Source of the DNA: Nocardioides daedukensis
Lineage (GTDB): Bacteria; Actinomycetota; Actinomycetes; Propionibacteriales; Nocardioidaceae
DNA: 64,000 nt
Reading direction: 5' to 3'
NCBI RefSeq assembly: GCF_013408415.1
Contig: NZ_JACCAA010000001.1
Location: 1,984,001-2,048,000 of the forward strand
Numbering within the stretch: position 1 is the first letter of the stretch; every line of letters starts with the position of its first letter. A model generated the notes under the pieces. That model ran no database searches and was not told the origin of the DNA. It saw only the letters and a list, made by a program, of their open reading frames with translations. A program made the translations under genes and the position numbers. This document shows positions 19,018-27,701 of this stretch, piece after piece.

Positions 19018-21063
19018 ATGCGACGTCGCGAGCAGTCCCGCCGCCTCCGCCGGTACGCCGTACTCCCGGCGCTGGCCCTCCTCCTCAGCGTGGGTCTGAC
19101 CTCGCCGCCGGCGCAGTCCGACCCGGGCTCGCCCCAGCCCCCGGCGGCACCCGAATCACCGGCACCCAAATCACCGGCACCGGCCAACGATCCCGGCAAG
19201 GCGTCGGCCTACGCCGAGACCCGGCCGGAGCAGTTCGACATCGTGATCGAGCGCGACGTGCCGATCACGATGCGCGACGGCCGGGTGCTGCGCGCCGACA
19301 TCCACCGCCCGGCGGTGCGGGGCACCCAGACCCCCGCCGACGGCGAGTTCCCCGTGATCCTCGTGCAGACGCCGTACGGCAAGAGCGTCGGCAACTCCGG
19401 GCTCGGAGAGATGAGTCCCTACCTGGTCAGGCGTGGCTACGTCGGCGTGATCGTCGACGTCGCCGGCACCGGTGGCAGCGAGGGCCAGTCGCAGCTCTTC
19501 GGCACCTCCGAGGCACTCGACGGCGCCGAGATGGTGGAGTGGTCGGCGGCCCTCGACGGCAGCAACGGCACGGTCGGCCTCCTCGGTGGCTCCTACCTCG
19601 GCATCGACCAGGTCTTCACCGCCGCCGCCGTGGGGCCGGACTCGCCACTCAAGGCGATCTTCCCGATCGCGACGGCCTCCGACCCCTATCGCGACCTCTT
19701 CGTCGCCGGCGGGATCGTCAACCTGGTCTCGAGCGTGGGCCTGATCGGGGGCTACTTCGGGTTGCGCACCTTCACCCCGTTCGCGGAGCGGATGAGCGAT
19801 CCGGCCGATGCGCTGCGACTCTCCCTCGAGCACGGCCTGGCCGGGATCCCGTTCGAGCTGACCACCGGCATCCATGCGCTGACCGACACCGGCCGGGTCC
19901 ATGACTCCGCCTACTGGCAGGAGCGTGCACCGCAGAACGTGCTCGACAAGGTCGTCGCCAACGACGTCGCCGCCTATCTCGTCGGCGGACAGTACGACGT
20001 CTTCCAGCGCGGCGAGCCGTTGCTCTACAGCGGGCTGCAGAACGCCTGGTCCGGTCGTTCGGTGTGGGCGCCGATGGAGCCGGGGCAACAGGTGACCAGC
20101 CGCTACCAGCTGCTCACCGGCCCCTGGGACCACGGCAACCAGGGCAGCACCGTCGACCTGGATGCGATCGAGCTGGCCTGGTTCGACCACTGGCTCAAGG
20201 GCGTCGACACCGGGATCACCGACACCACGACTCCCTTCCACGTCCAGGAGCCGGGCGGTGCGTCCTACAGCATCCGCAACTATCCCGCCGAGACCGCGCC
20301 GCACCAGCGGATCGACCTCCACCCGGGCACACAGCTTGCGCCGGGGGCACCGACCGCGACGACCGGACAGCAGAAGGTGCACTACCGGCCGATCGCGCTG
20401 TCGTGCCAGCGGGCCCTGGTGCAGTGGAGTGCCGGGCTGACGCGCGACCTCTACGAGGGCTGCAAGGGCACTGGTCTCACCAAGCCGCAGGCCGGCGACG
20501 TCGCCTATGACTCCGGCGTGCTCACCGAGGACGTCCGGCTCGCTGGGCCGGTTGGCCTGACCATCCAGGCCAGGTCCAACGTCGCCCAGACCGTCTTCGT
20601 CACGACCCTCCAGTCGATCGCCCCCGATGGCACGATCACCGACATCTCCTCCGGCGCACTGCTCGGGTCCGCCCGTGCCATCGACCCGACTCGCAGCTGG
20701 ACGGTCAACGGGGACGGCCTGGCGCTGCCCTATCACCCGCACACCAAGGCGGCTGAGAAGCCTGTCCAGGTCAACCAGATGACCCGCTATGACATCGAGA
20801 TCCGGCCGGTCTTCGAGACCGTCCCGGCAGGGCACCGGCTGCGGCTGCTGATCCAGACCGGCGACACCCCGCACCTGCTCACCTCGCCCCTGCGGTTGCT
20901 GGGATCGCTGCTGGGGACCTACACGGTGCAGAACAACGCGGTGCACAGGTCGTGGCTGGAGCTGCCGATCGCGTCCGGCTCACTGCCGGCCGCAGCCGGC
21001 GCTCCCGAGAGCTCCGACCCGCTGGTTGCGGCCCTCGGGGCGTTGTTGGGGTCGCTGAGCTGA
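19018..21063 (+). CDS. Secreted CocE/NonD-family hydrolase (X-Pro dipeptidyl-peptidase fold)
   Basis: A 681-residue secreted alpha/beta hydrolase. A twin-Arg-rich N-region (MRRREQSRRLRRY) and hydrophobic core to about residue 28 form a signal peptide. A Pro-rich linker with a repeated SPAPKSPAP element follows. The S15 catalytic domain has LLGGSYLGIDQ (nucleophile Ser192) and the His motif TGPWDHGNQ; a C-terminal jelly-roll (X-Pro dipeptidyl-peptidase C-terminal) begins near residue 495. Relatives cleave esters, amides or Pro-peptides; the substrate is unknown. It is divergent from the MoxR gene and followed by a perfect terminator. Confidence 0.87.
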   Translation: MRRREQSRRLRRYAVLPALALLLSVGLTSPPAQSDPGSPQPPAAPESPAPKSPAPANDPGKASAYAETRPEQFDIVIERDVPITMRDGRVLRADIHRPAVRGTQTPADGEFPVILVQTPYGKSVGNSGLGEMSPYLVRRGYVGVIVDVAGTGGSEGQSQLFGTSEALDGAEMVEWSAALDGSNGTVGLLGGSYLGIDQVFTAAAVGPDSPLKAIFPIATASDPYRDLFVAGGIVNLVSSVGLIGGYFGLRTFTPFAERMSDPADALRLSLEHGLAGIPFELTTGIHALTDTGRVHDSAYWQERAPQNVLDKVVANDVAAYLVGGQYDVFQRGEPLLYSGLQNAWSGRSVWAPMEPGQQVTSRYQLLTGPWDHGNQGSTVDLDAIELAWFDHWLKGVDTGITDTTTPFHVQEPGGASYSIRNYPAETAPHQRIDLHPGTQLAPGAPTATTGQQKVHYRPIALSCQRALVQWSAGLTRDLYEGCKGTGLTKPQAGDVAYDSGVLTEDVRLAGPVGLTIQARSNVAQTVFVTTLQSIAPDGTITDISSGALLGSARAIDPTRSWTVNGDGLALPYHPHTKAAEKPVQVNQMTRYDIEIRPVFETVPAGHRLRLLIQTGDTPHLLTSPLRLLGSLLGTYTVQNNAVHRSWLELPIASGSLPAAAGAPESSDPLVAALGALLGSLS

Positions 21064-21074
21064 GGCGATCAACC

Positions 21075-21103
21075 GACGGGGCGGTACGGCGTACCGCCCC
21101 GTC
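21075..21103. terminator. Perfect 13-bp hairpin terminator
   Basis: GACGGGGCGGTAC, a 3-nt loop, then the exact complement. It sits 11 nt after the CocE-type gene and just beyond the stop of the convergent nuclease/phosphatase gene, so it probably serves both. Confidence 0.75.
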
Positions 21104-21109
21104 GTGATC

Positions 21110-22009
21110 TCACCTGTAGAGCTTGATCCGTGCGTTGATCGGGCGGTGGTCGGACTGCAGCCCGCCATAGACCCGGTGGCTGACGAACATCGCGTCCTTC
21201 GCGGTGCCGTTGACATCGCGTGCACCGAGATAGACGTAGTCGATGAAGTTGGTGCCCTTGGTGCCGAGCGTCGGGTTCTTGAGCCGGGCATAGCTGGGCA
21301 CCAGAACGCCGGCGAACTTCCGGTAGGGGAAGGACTGCGGACCGCGCGCCCTGTCACACGCATAGCGCACGTTGAGGTCGCCGGTGAGCACGGTGTGCGT
21401 GGACCTCTGCCGGGCCGCGATGTCACGGATCTCCTGGAAGTGGACCTTGGCCAGCCGCGCGTTGATGTTGCTCCGCGCCTCTCCGCAGTGCCCTGGGTCG
21501 TGACGCTGGATGTCGGAGTTGGCGTGGGCGTTGAGCACCGTGATCGTCTTGCCGCTCCGTCGGTGCTTGAGGACGACGCGCGTGGTGAAGCGGGCGGGGA
21601 ACTTCCCGGCGACGCCGCCGTGAGCGACGTACGCCTTGTTGGAGCCCTTCACCAGCGCATAGACGTTGTTGTTCCACGAGATAGGCACCTCGCGAGCGGT
21701 GCGCGAGCCCCTGGCGTTGAAGAACTTCGCGGTCCTCCAACCTCCGGGGAGCTGCCGGTCATAGACGGACAGGAAGCGCTCGGCCTCCTGCCAGCCGATG
21801 ATGTCGACGTCCGCTGCACTGATCAGCTTGTGCGCGTCCGACCTGGCTTGCGCGGCGGTCAGGTTGTGGAAGGCGTTGAAGCTGGTCACGCCGATCGTGT
21901 CGTACGCCGTGCCGGTCGGAGGTGCGGCGGTGGCGGGGGCCGTGGTCGTCGCGGGCACGAGGGCGGCGCCGAGCAGCAGGGCGAGGGCCGGGGCTGTCTT
22001 CTTCAGCAT
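21110..22009 (-). CDS. Secreted endonuclease/exonuclease/phosphatase-fold protein
   Basis: A 299-residue exported protein of the EEP fold (DNase I, sphingomyelinase and inositol phosphatase group). The signal peptide (MLKKTAPALALLLGAALVP to about residue 31) ends near ATAAPP. Metal and catalytic motifs are in order: IIGWQEAERF (Glu), VLNAHANS, VLTGDLNVRY (Asp/Asn) and a final QSDHRPINARI (Asp-His). Whether it cuts nucleic acid or a phosphoester lipid cannot be told. The start at 22009 has an AAAGGAA ribosome site; longer readings place residues before the signal peptide. Confidence 0.85.
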   Translation of the reverse strand: MLKKTAPALALLLGAALVPATTTAPATAAPPTGTAYDTIGVTSFNAFHNLTAAQARSDAHKLISAADVDIIGWQEAERFLSVYDRQLPGGWRTAKFFNARGSRTAREVPISWNNNVYALVKGSNKAYVAHGGVAGKFPARFTTRVVLKHRRSGKTITVLNAHANSDIQRHDPGHCGEARSNINARLAKVHFQEIRDIAARQRSTHTVLTGDLNVRYACDRARGPQSFPYRKFAGVLVPSYARLKNPTLGTKGTNFIDYVYLGARDVNGTAKDAMFVSHRVYGGLQSDHRPINARIKLYR

Positions 22010-22097
22010 GGGTGTCCATTCCTTTCGGTCCGAGAAACATGAACGACCTGTTCCCTCCCCCGGGCGCCGCTGCTGAACCCTCACCGGCGATGAACAC

Positions 22098-24236
22098 TCA
22101 GGTGAGGACCACCAGGCGCTGGGTGGCCCGCGTCATCGCGACATAGCGGTCGACCGCGCCCTCGATGCCCTCGCCGAACCGGTCCGGCCCGACCAGCACG
22201 ACGAGGTCGAACTCGAGACCCTTGACCAGAGTGGGGCTCAGCGACCGGATCCGCCCGGTCTCCTCGAACGTCGGGTCCCCGATGACGCAGGCGATCCCCT
22301 CCCCCTGGGCGTTCCCGGCGAGCCACTCCTCCAGGATCCGGTCGCGCTCTGCTGTGCTGGCGTGGAGGACGGGGATGCCGCTGCTGCGGATCGAGGTCGG
22401 CACGTTGGCGTCGGGCAGCTTGGCCCGGATCACCGGCTCGGCCTCGGCCATCACCTCCTCCGGGGTGCGGTAGTTGATGCTCAGCCCGGCCATCGTCACC
22501 TGGTCGATCCCGACCCGCTCGAGCCGCTCGGCCCAGGTCTCGGTGAACCCGTGGCGGGCCTGGGCGCGGTCGCCGACGATGGTGAAGCTGCGGGAGGGGC
22601 ACCTCAGGATCAACATCTGCCACTCGGCGTCGGTGAGCTCCTGGGCCTCGTCGACGACGACGTGTGCGAACGGGCCGGCCAGCCGGTCGGTGCTGCTCGG
22701 GTCGATGGCGGCCTCGTCGATGATCACGCTCTGCGCGTCGGCGACCTTGAGCATCGACATCAGCTTGAGATCCGAGTCGTCGTTGGCGATCAGGTGGTCG
22801 ACGACCTTGGCCATCTCCGCACGCTCAGCAGCCACCGCACGCTTGTGCCGGCGGTTGCGGCGCTCGGTCTCCGGGTCGCCGAGCCGTTGGACGGCGGCGT
22901 CGAGGAGGGGCAGGTCGGAGGTCGTCCAGGCGCGCGCGTCCCGGCGCTGGAGCAGCCGGACCTCGTCCTCGGTGAGCCAGGGTGCGCACATCCGCAGATA
23001 GGCCTTCACCTCCCACAGGTCGCCGACGAGATCGCGTGCATCGAGCAACGGCCACGCCTTGGTGAAGGCCTCCCGCAGGCCGGCGTGGCGGGCCAGGGAG
23101 CGGCGTACCAGCTCGTCCGTGACGTCCTCGTCGGCCTCGTGCTTGTCTACGAGGATGTCGAGCAGTGCCTCCCAGACCACCTCGCGCGCCTCGTTGTGCG
23201 GGGTGCCCGGGTCCGGTGCGCCGAACGCCTCGGCCCAGTCGGCCGTGCTGACCCAGACATCGGCCCACTGGGTCTCGACCTCCATGCCCTCGGTGGGAGG
23301 CTCCTCATAGAGGCGTACGCCGGGCTCGATCGCGGCGACCATGCGCGCGTCCGCCTTGATCCGTGCCACCTCGGCATCGGTCTCGTCGGGCGCCTTGGCG
23401 CCCTCCGGGACGAGGTCGCGCAGCGTGCAGACCTGCACTCCCTCCTCGCCGAGGCTGGGCAGGACGTCGGCGACATAGTTGAGGTAGGGCTGGTGCGGCC
23501 CCACGAAGAGGATGCCGCCGCGGCGCTGCTCGAGGCGGGGGTCGGCATACATGAGGTAGGCCGCACGGTGCAGCGCCACGACCGTCTTGCCGGTCCCCGG
23601 ACCACCGTCGACCACCAACGCACCGCGGGACCCGGCCCGGATGATCGCGTCCTGGTCGGACTGGATCGTGCCCAGCACGTCGCGCATCTGCTCGGAGCGG
23701 TTGCCGCCGAGGGTGGCGATTAAGGCGGACTGGTCGTCGAGCGCCGCGTGGCCCTCGAGGCCGTCGGCGGTGAAGACCTCGTCCCAGTAGTCGGTGACCT
23801 GGCCGCGGGTCCAGCGATAGCGGCGCCTGCTGGCCAGGCCCATCGGCTGGGCGTGGGTGGCGGCGAAGAACGGCTCGGCCGCGGGTGATCGCCAGTCGAC
23901 CAGCAGGCGCTTGCCGGTGCGGTCGGTCAGCCCGAGACGTCCGACGTAGGTGGGCTCCGCTTGATCGTCGCTGACGATCCGGCCCAGGCAGAGGTCGAGG
24001 GTGAACCTCCTCAACACCTTGAGTCGCGCGTTGATGCGATGGATCTCCTGGTCGCGGTCCATCGCGGCCTGCCCGTGGCCTCCGGGCCTGCGGCGCTCCT
24101 GGTCGAGCCGCTCGGTCAGCTCGGCGATCGAGTCGGTGAGGCTCTGCTCGATGGCGGCGAAGTGCTGCTGGTCGGTGGCGACGAGCTGTGGGTCTGCCTT
24201 GGCGGTGAGTGCTTCGGGCAGGTTGAACGCATGCAT
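22098..24236 (-). CDS. helR: HelR: RNA polymerase-recycling motor ATPase linked to rifamycin tolerance
   Basis: A 712-residue HelD-family SF1 motor. The N-terminal coiled coil (about residues 25-65) enters the RNA polymerase channel in relatives. The ATPase has GGPGTGKTVVALHR (Walker A), VVVDEAQELTDAEW (Walker B), GDRAQARHGF and the C-terminal VKGLEFDLVVLV and YVAMTRATQRLVVL motifs. The start MHAFNLPEALTAKADP is characteristic of HelR, which in Streptomyces displaces rifamycins from RNA polymerase. A rifamycin-associated element lies about 80 nt upstream, which independently supports HelR rather than generic HelD. It is monocistronic: the hipBA operon upstream on the same strand has its own terminator. 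Confidence 0.92.
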   Translation of the reverse strand: MHAFNLPEALTAKADPQLVATDQQHFAAIEQSLTDSIAELTERLDQERRRPGGHGQAAMDRDQEIHRINARLKVLRRFTLDLCLGRIVSDDQAEPTYVGRLGLTDRTGKRLLVDWRSPAAEPFFAATHAQPMGLASRRRYRWTRGQVTDYWDEVFTADGLEGHAALDDQSALIATLGGNRSEQMRDVLGTIQSDQDAIIRAGSRGALVVDGGPGTGKTVVALHRAAYLMYADPRLEQRRGGILFVGPHQPYLNYVADVLPSLGEEGVQVCTLRDLVPEGAKAPDETDAEVARIKADARMVAAIEPGVRLYEEPPTEGMEVETQWADVWVSTADWAEAFGAPDPGTPHNEAREVVWEALLDILVDKHEADEDVTDELVRRSLARHAGLREAFTKAWPLLDARDLVGDLWEVKAYLRMCAPWLTEDEVRLLQRRDARAWTTSDLPLLDAAVQRLGDPETERRNRRHKRAVAAERAEMAKVVDHLIANDDSDLKLMSMLKVADAQSVIIDEAAIDPSSTDRLAGPFAHVVVDEAQELTDAEWQMLILRCPSRSFTIVGDRAQARHGFTETWAERLERVGIDQVTMAGLSINYRTPEEVMAEAEPVIRAKLPDANVPTSIRSSGIPVLHASTAERDRILEEWLAGNAQGEGIACVIGDPTFEETGRIRSLSPTLVKGLEFDLVVLVGPDRFGEGIEGAVDRYVAMTRATQRLVVLT

Positions 24237-24316
24237 GCAGATGTCCCCAGATGTGTGAGCCGGCGCGCGCACGCTGCGGTGGGAGCGGCGCGAGATGGTG
24301 ATTGTGGAGCATCACC

Positions 24317-24336
24317 GGGGCCTTGCCGCAAGCCCC
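24317..24336 (-). promoter_or_regulatory. Rifamycin-associated element (RAE) of helR
   Basis: The minus strand reads GGGGCTTGCGGCAAGGCCCC, which matches the inverted repeat described as the RAE upstream of rifamycin-inactivating and helR genes in actinomycetes (as I recall its consensus). A TATAGC hexamer at 24344-24349 (minus) is a plausible -10 box, placing the RAE at the very start of the helR transcript. It predicts rifamycin-inducible expression. Confidence 0.85.
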
Positions 24337-24361
24337 CCTGTGCGCTATACATTGGATTATG

Positions 24362-24380
24362 GAGAGGCCGTTGGCCTCTC
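24362..24380 (-). terminator. Hairpin terminator of hipBA
   Basis: GAGAGGCC, 3-nt loop, GGCCTCTC: a perfect 8-bp stem 40 nt beyond the hipA stop and just ahead of the helR promoter. It should insulate helR from hipBA transcription. Confidence 0.6.
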
Positions 24381-24419
24381 TATTCTTCGTTCCTGGGATC
24401 GCGCGAGCCTTTGATTCGA

Positions 24420-25658
24420 TCAGTGTTCGAGGAGCAGGCTTCGCCGCCGGGAAATCACCCGCCGGAGCTTGCGCACGACGCCGGCATCGAAGGGGAGCTC
24501 ATCGAGCTCATCGATCCAACCGTCCACGGCAAGCGCCGTCTCGCGGACCGCCCGGCGAGCGGCCCGATCCGGCAGCCCGAGCGCCTGGCCGAGTTCGACG
24601 TACCTCGCTCCGGTGATGTTGCCGTCGTTCTTGCCTGCGACGCGCAGGGCGAGGGTGTTGTCGCCGTACGGCTGAGAGGTGGGTAGGTCATAGGCCGGGG
24701 AGGGAGCCCAGCGACCGGAGCCGTCGGCGAGCACGGAGAAGTTCTTGGCGTGAGCGTCGCCGTTGCCCGTGAGATAGGCGAAAATGGCCTGGCGCAGGAA
24801 CTCGAGGGCCGCGGGCCGAGGTGCCGCGCAGACGCGGACCAGCGCCCCGAGCACCTCCTCGGTCGAGGAGCGGTATTTCGCCTCGGGGTGGAGGCCACGC
24901 ACCTGACAGCCGTCCTCGACGGCACGAGCGCGTATGTCGTCGCCGTGTCCGACTCGGTCGAACCGGGTCACGAGGAGGCCGGGTCTACCTTTGTGGTCGT
25001 GGACGACTCGGGCATCAGCCGCGTCGATCCGGCTGCGTCTGGCGGCCTGCAGGAAGAATGCCTCGTTCTCGACAAGGTGCGGAAACTCGGGTGGATCCAG
25101 CTTCACGAGGTAGGAGCGTCCAGCGGCCGACAAGGGCATGTTGACCATGGCGAGGCTGGCCTTCTCCTGCACTCCGGGAAGACCGACCCGGTCGATGTGG
25201 ATGTCGAGGTCGGCCAGCATGGCTGCGAAGTCCACGGCCTCGAAGTCGGTGACCTCCATCGCGGGAGCTGCGCGACGTGCCGTGGCGCCTTCGGCGACGA
25301 CCTGCACATCGCCGATCGGATCGGAGCCAACACCGAGCAGGAGGCTGAGCTCATCATCTGCCGACGTCTTGATCGATCGGCGCAGGGCCGAAAGCCGACG
25401 CCCTTCAGGCAGCAAACCTGCAAAGAACGCCGGCACTGCGCCTCCCACGCTGATGACGGGCGGCGCGGTCACCGGGAGCGTGGTCGCGACCGGGGCGCCC
25501 GCATTGGCAATCCAGTCCGCGGTGTAGGCGAACTCGACCCCGCGGACTGTCCGAGTGAGGTGAGCTGCCAACAGCCCGCTCTTGTAGACGTCGGCGCGAT
25601 CGACCTGAGTGAAGTCGAGCCCGGGCCGAGCAGCCGATCCCGCTGGGGACTCAGTCAT
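24420..25658 (-). CDS. hipA: HipA-family serine/threonine kinase toxin
   Basis: A 412-residue HipA toxin. In E. coli HipA phosphorylates glutamyl-tRNA synthetase and causes persistence. Visible features are the N-terminal subdomain (VDRADVYKSGLLAAHLTRT), GLLPEGRRLSALRRSIKTS, the substrate segment LPGVQEKASLAM (P-loop-like Q-x-K), the catalytic loop GNGDAHAKNFSVL, and the metal-binding PAYDLPTSQPYGDN. All key kinase elements appear present, so it should be active. Its ATG lies inside the last codons of hipB (8-nt overlap). It is less GC-rich than its neighbours, which suggests acquisition. Confidence 0.9.
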   Translation of the reverse strand: MTESPAGSAARPGLDFTQVDRADVYKSGLLAAHLTRTVRGVEFAYTADWIANAGAPVATTLPVTAPPVISVGGAVPAFFAGLLPEGRRLSALRRSIKTSADDELSLLLGVGSDPIGDVQVVAEGATARRAAPAMEVTDFEAVDFAAMLADLDIHIDRVGLPGVQEKASLAMVNMPLSAAGRSYLVKLDPPEFPHLVENEAFFLQAARRSRIDAADARVVHDHKGRPGLLVTRFDRVGHGDDIRARAVEDGCQVRGLHPEAKYRSSTEEVLGALVRVCAAPRPAALEFLRQAIFAYLTGNGDAHAKNFSVLADGSGRWAPSPAYDLPTSQPYGDNTLALRVAGKNDGNITGARYVELGQALGLPDRAARRAVRETALAVDGWIDELDELPFDAGVVRKLRRVISRRRSLLLEH

Positions 25659-25968
25659 CGGACCCTGCCGGCCCAAGCGCCAGACTCTGCCGGAGCCGCG
25701 AACCGGCCGCGATCTCGGCTGCTGCACCGTCGACGATCTCCAGATGGAGACCCAAGGCGTCCAGGACGTCGAGGAGCTTGTCGAGCTGGATGCTGCGCTT
25801 GCCGTTCTCGACGGCATGAATGAAGCGAGGGGAGCATCCGGCCAGATCGGCGAGTTCCTCCTGCCGTAGACCGAGCTCCTCACGCCGGCCGAGGACGGAG
25901 GCGGCCAACTCCCCATCGGTGGATGCACGATCGTGCAGAACAGTTCTAGATCGACGCTGCTTTGCCAT
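25651..25968 (-). CDS. hipB: HipB-type antitoxin, Cro/CI helix-turn-helix
   Basis: A 105-residue DNA-binding antitoxin. The HTH is at about residues 28-75: LGRREELGLRQEELADLAGCSPRFIHAVENGKRSI. A basic N-terminal tail (MAKQRRSRTVLHDRAS) precedes it. It should neutralise HipA and repress the operon through the palindrome 13 nt upstream of its ATG. An AAGGGAG ribosome site and the 8-nt overlap with hipA fix the start and the operon. An upstream extension to 26142 has no ribosome site and would cross the operator. Confidence 0.9.
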   Translation of the reverse strand: MAKQRRSRTVLHDRASTDGELAASVLGRREELGLRQEELADLAGCSPRFIHAVENGKRSIQLDKLLDVLDALGLHLEIVDGAAAEIAAGSRLRQSLALGPAGSDD

Positions 25969-26372
25969 AACCACTCCCTTGATCTGCACTTGCATGCAGA
26001 TTAACACCTGCGAAGGGGTTATTTGCGAGGCGCCGCGTCCTGTTATGTACGAACGCGCATGCCGGTGTGACCGAAGGCCGAGATGCTCACACCGGGGAAG
26101 CGCGAAATCGCGCGCAGATCGACGTCGGGGCGGGATTTTCACCTGGCGGGGCGGTGACGTATTCGGATCATTGCCGATCTGTTCGCGCGCACCCGCAACA
26201 CCCGGTGGTGCGCATTCACGTCCTCAACCCGAACGGCTCGGGGCAACTGCCGGAGCACACGGTGTCGAGATCGTCAGCTCTCGAATTGACCCCATGGAAC
26301 CAATCGCCCGCAGGTGCCGTCCAACTTCCCGGACACGCCAGTCCCAAGAAGTCCTCAACTTTAAGGAGAGCC
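25969..26372. other. 404-nt intergenic region upstream of hipB and the metalloprotease gene
   Basis: It holds the hipB ribosome site and operator at its left end, an imperfect hairpin at 26062-26095 (CCGGTGTGA with TCACACCGG, 16-nt loop), and the AAGGAG ribosome site of the next gene at its right end. No convincing gene is seen in the middle. Base composition is lower in GC and less codon-biased than the rest of the window, as in the genes to its right. Confidence 0.55.
25982..26001. promoter_or_regulatory. Palindromic operator of hipBA
   Basis: ATCTGCA, 6 nt, TGCAGAT: a perfect inverted repeat between the hipB start and its promoter region (a TTAATC hexamer on the minus strand overlaps its edge). 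It is the expected site for HipB autorepression. The half site TGCATGCAGAT also occurs at the helR start (24232-24242). Confidence 0.55.
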
Positions 26373-26424
26373 GTGAATACACACGTCAAGTCCATGGCCT
26401 GCGTGGGGGGTAGCGGCAACATCA
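26363..26424 (+). other. Frame-broken start of the metalloprotease gene (G6 tract)
   Basis: AAGGAG at 26363 is followed by GTG at 26373, which opens a frame encoding MNTHVKSMACV. After the six-G run at 26405-26410 the hydrophobic core of a signal peptide (GVAATSVLLAVLLG) continues in another frame. Removing one G joins them into a perfect signal peptide ending NANA-DN. So the true start is probably 26373, with a one-base slip, mutation or read error in the G tract. Confidence 0.65.
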
Positions 26425-26991
26425 GTGTTGCTGGCCGTCCTTCTGGGTCCGAACGCCAACGCGGACAACTTCAACTACGGGAATGACTCACTCACCTGCA
26501 CCAACCAGCCCTGCCCACAGACGAACAAGAACTTCTACCGGTACCACGACGCAAATCTTCCAGCCATGTGGGAGGACGCGGTCAACGACACACATTGGAA
26601 CACGTACACCGTCGTTCCAGGTTGGAACTCATACAACACCGTCGTGCACAACGACGCTGATGTTCACTACTTGATCGACACCACTCTGGACTATGACACG
26701 GCCGGAACTTACGTCTGCTCCACGCAGTCCAGCGGCGGTCAGACGTGCGATCACGGGCACATCAGATTCAACGGGATCGCACCCTACAACTCGTGGGGAG
26801 CGGTAAGAAAAGAAGCCCTCGCCTGCCACGAGAGCGCACACTCCGTCGGTCTGAAACATCCCACATCCAACGTTGCCGGAGCAGAAGCTACGTACGGGTG
26901 CGTCGCAACTCCGCATCTGTTCTCCGGACCACCCGAACCTGACCTCAAGTCCCACAACAGATCCCACATGCAAGTCAGCAACCCCTACTGA
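26425..26991 (+). CDS. Secreted zinc metalloprotease (metzincin-type), signal peptide frame-broken
   Basis: As it stands the open frame starts at GTG 26425 inside the signal-peptide core and gives 188 residues. The mature part begins near DNFNYGNDSL. The zinc motif H-E-S-A-H-S-V-G-L-K-H (residues 135-145) is a full HExxHxxGxxH metzincin signature. Several Cys (CTNQPC, STQSSGGQTC, GCVATPH) suggest disulfides and export. The likely real start is 26373, in a frame interrupted at a G6 tract, so here the gene may be silent, phase-variable or misread. It is followed closely by a lipoprotein gene. It lies in a patch of lower GC beside a tRNA. The exact protease family is not assignable by eye. Confidence 0.65.
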   Translation: MLLAVLLGPNANADNFNYGNDSLTCTNQPCPQTNKNFYRYHDANLPAMWEDAVNDTHWNTYTVVPGWNSYNTVVHNDADVHYLIDTTLDYDTAGTYVCSTQSSGGQTCDHGHIRFNGIAPYNSWGAVRKEALACHESAHSVGLKHPTSNVAGAEATYGCVATPHLFSGPPEPDLKSHNRSHMQVSNPY

Positions 26992-27005
26992 ATCGAGGAG
27001 TCGTG

Positions 27006-27659
27006 ATGAAGGACGCAAACCGCCTGGCCTGCGCCGCAGTTCTGACGCTGGCATTGAGCGCATGCAGCAACACCGGGATCGATGTAGCAACACCGGCAAC
27101 CGATCCCACAACTGGCCAGTCGCAGCCTACGAGCACGTCGGCACCAGTCGAGCAGCCGCATGACCCGATCATTGTCGAAGGGGCTTTTGGGATTGGTCTC
27201 AGCACCCTGAGCGAGCTCGCCGAATTCGGCACGGTCTTCATCGGCACGGTCACGTCCGAAGAGGACGGCGACGATGGCTCAGTCACCGATCCATATGTCC
27301 ATGACCGACAATTGCGCAGATTGGTCACGATTCGAGTTGATCGGGTCCTGGCGGGCGACGACGCCTTGCGAGTGGTAACCACGCGGACTTTGGGATGGCA
27401 TATCGAAACGGATGGCGAGCGCCAAGAAATGGTGCAGGACGGAAAGCCGTGGCTGTCAGTGGGAGACAAGGTCCTGTTCGCGGCCGCGCCAGAACCCGGC
27501 ACGAGTTATCACTACACCGCTGGGGCCGACGGAGCGTTTGTGTTCCGTGATGGCACTCTCCAGGCGCCTCCAGGGGGCCACATCTCCCCCATCCTGAAGC
27601 GCCTGCAGGGTCTGTCAGAGGAAGAAATCGCGAGGGCAATCGAGGAGGCCGCCAAGTAA
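27006..27659 (+). CDS. Putative lipoprotein of unknown function
   Basis: 217 residues with a clear lipoprotein signal (MKDANRLACAAVLTLALSAC; lipobox LSAC), then a Thr/Ser/Pro linker to about residue 48. The mature domain has strands TVFIGTVTSEEDG, RLVTIRVDRVLAGDD and VGDKVLFAAAPEPG. This resembles small OB- or beta-barrel-like domains that actinobacteria display, but I recognise no family. GAGGAG lies 5 nt before the ATG; a GTG three bases earlier is possible. Only 14 nt separate it from the metalloprotease, so they are probably one transcript, ended by the hairpin at 27702. Confidence 0.72.
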   Translation: MKDANRLACAAVLTLALSACSNTGIDVATPATDPTTGQSQPTSTSAPVEQPHDPIIVEGAFGIGLSTLSELAEFGTVFIGTVTSEEDGDDGSVTDPYVHDRQLRRLVTIRVDRVLAGDDALRVVTTRTLGWHIETDGERQEMVQDGKPWLSVGDKVLFAAAPEPGTSYHYTAGADGAFVFRDGTLQAPPGGHISPILKRLQGLSEEEIARAIEEAAK

Positions 27660-27701
27660 AGCCAGGTGGCAGGCACCGGACATCGGGGTCAGGACGAACG
27701 A

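Noticed and set aside
26067..26486. A 139-residue open frame across the hipB-metalloprotease interval
   Set aside because: Its middle is only the pre-frameshift start of the metalloprotease; the rest has no coding character or family likeness. Its 3' part is explained by the G6 tract.
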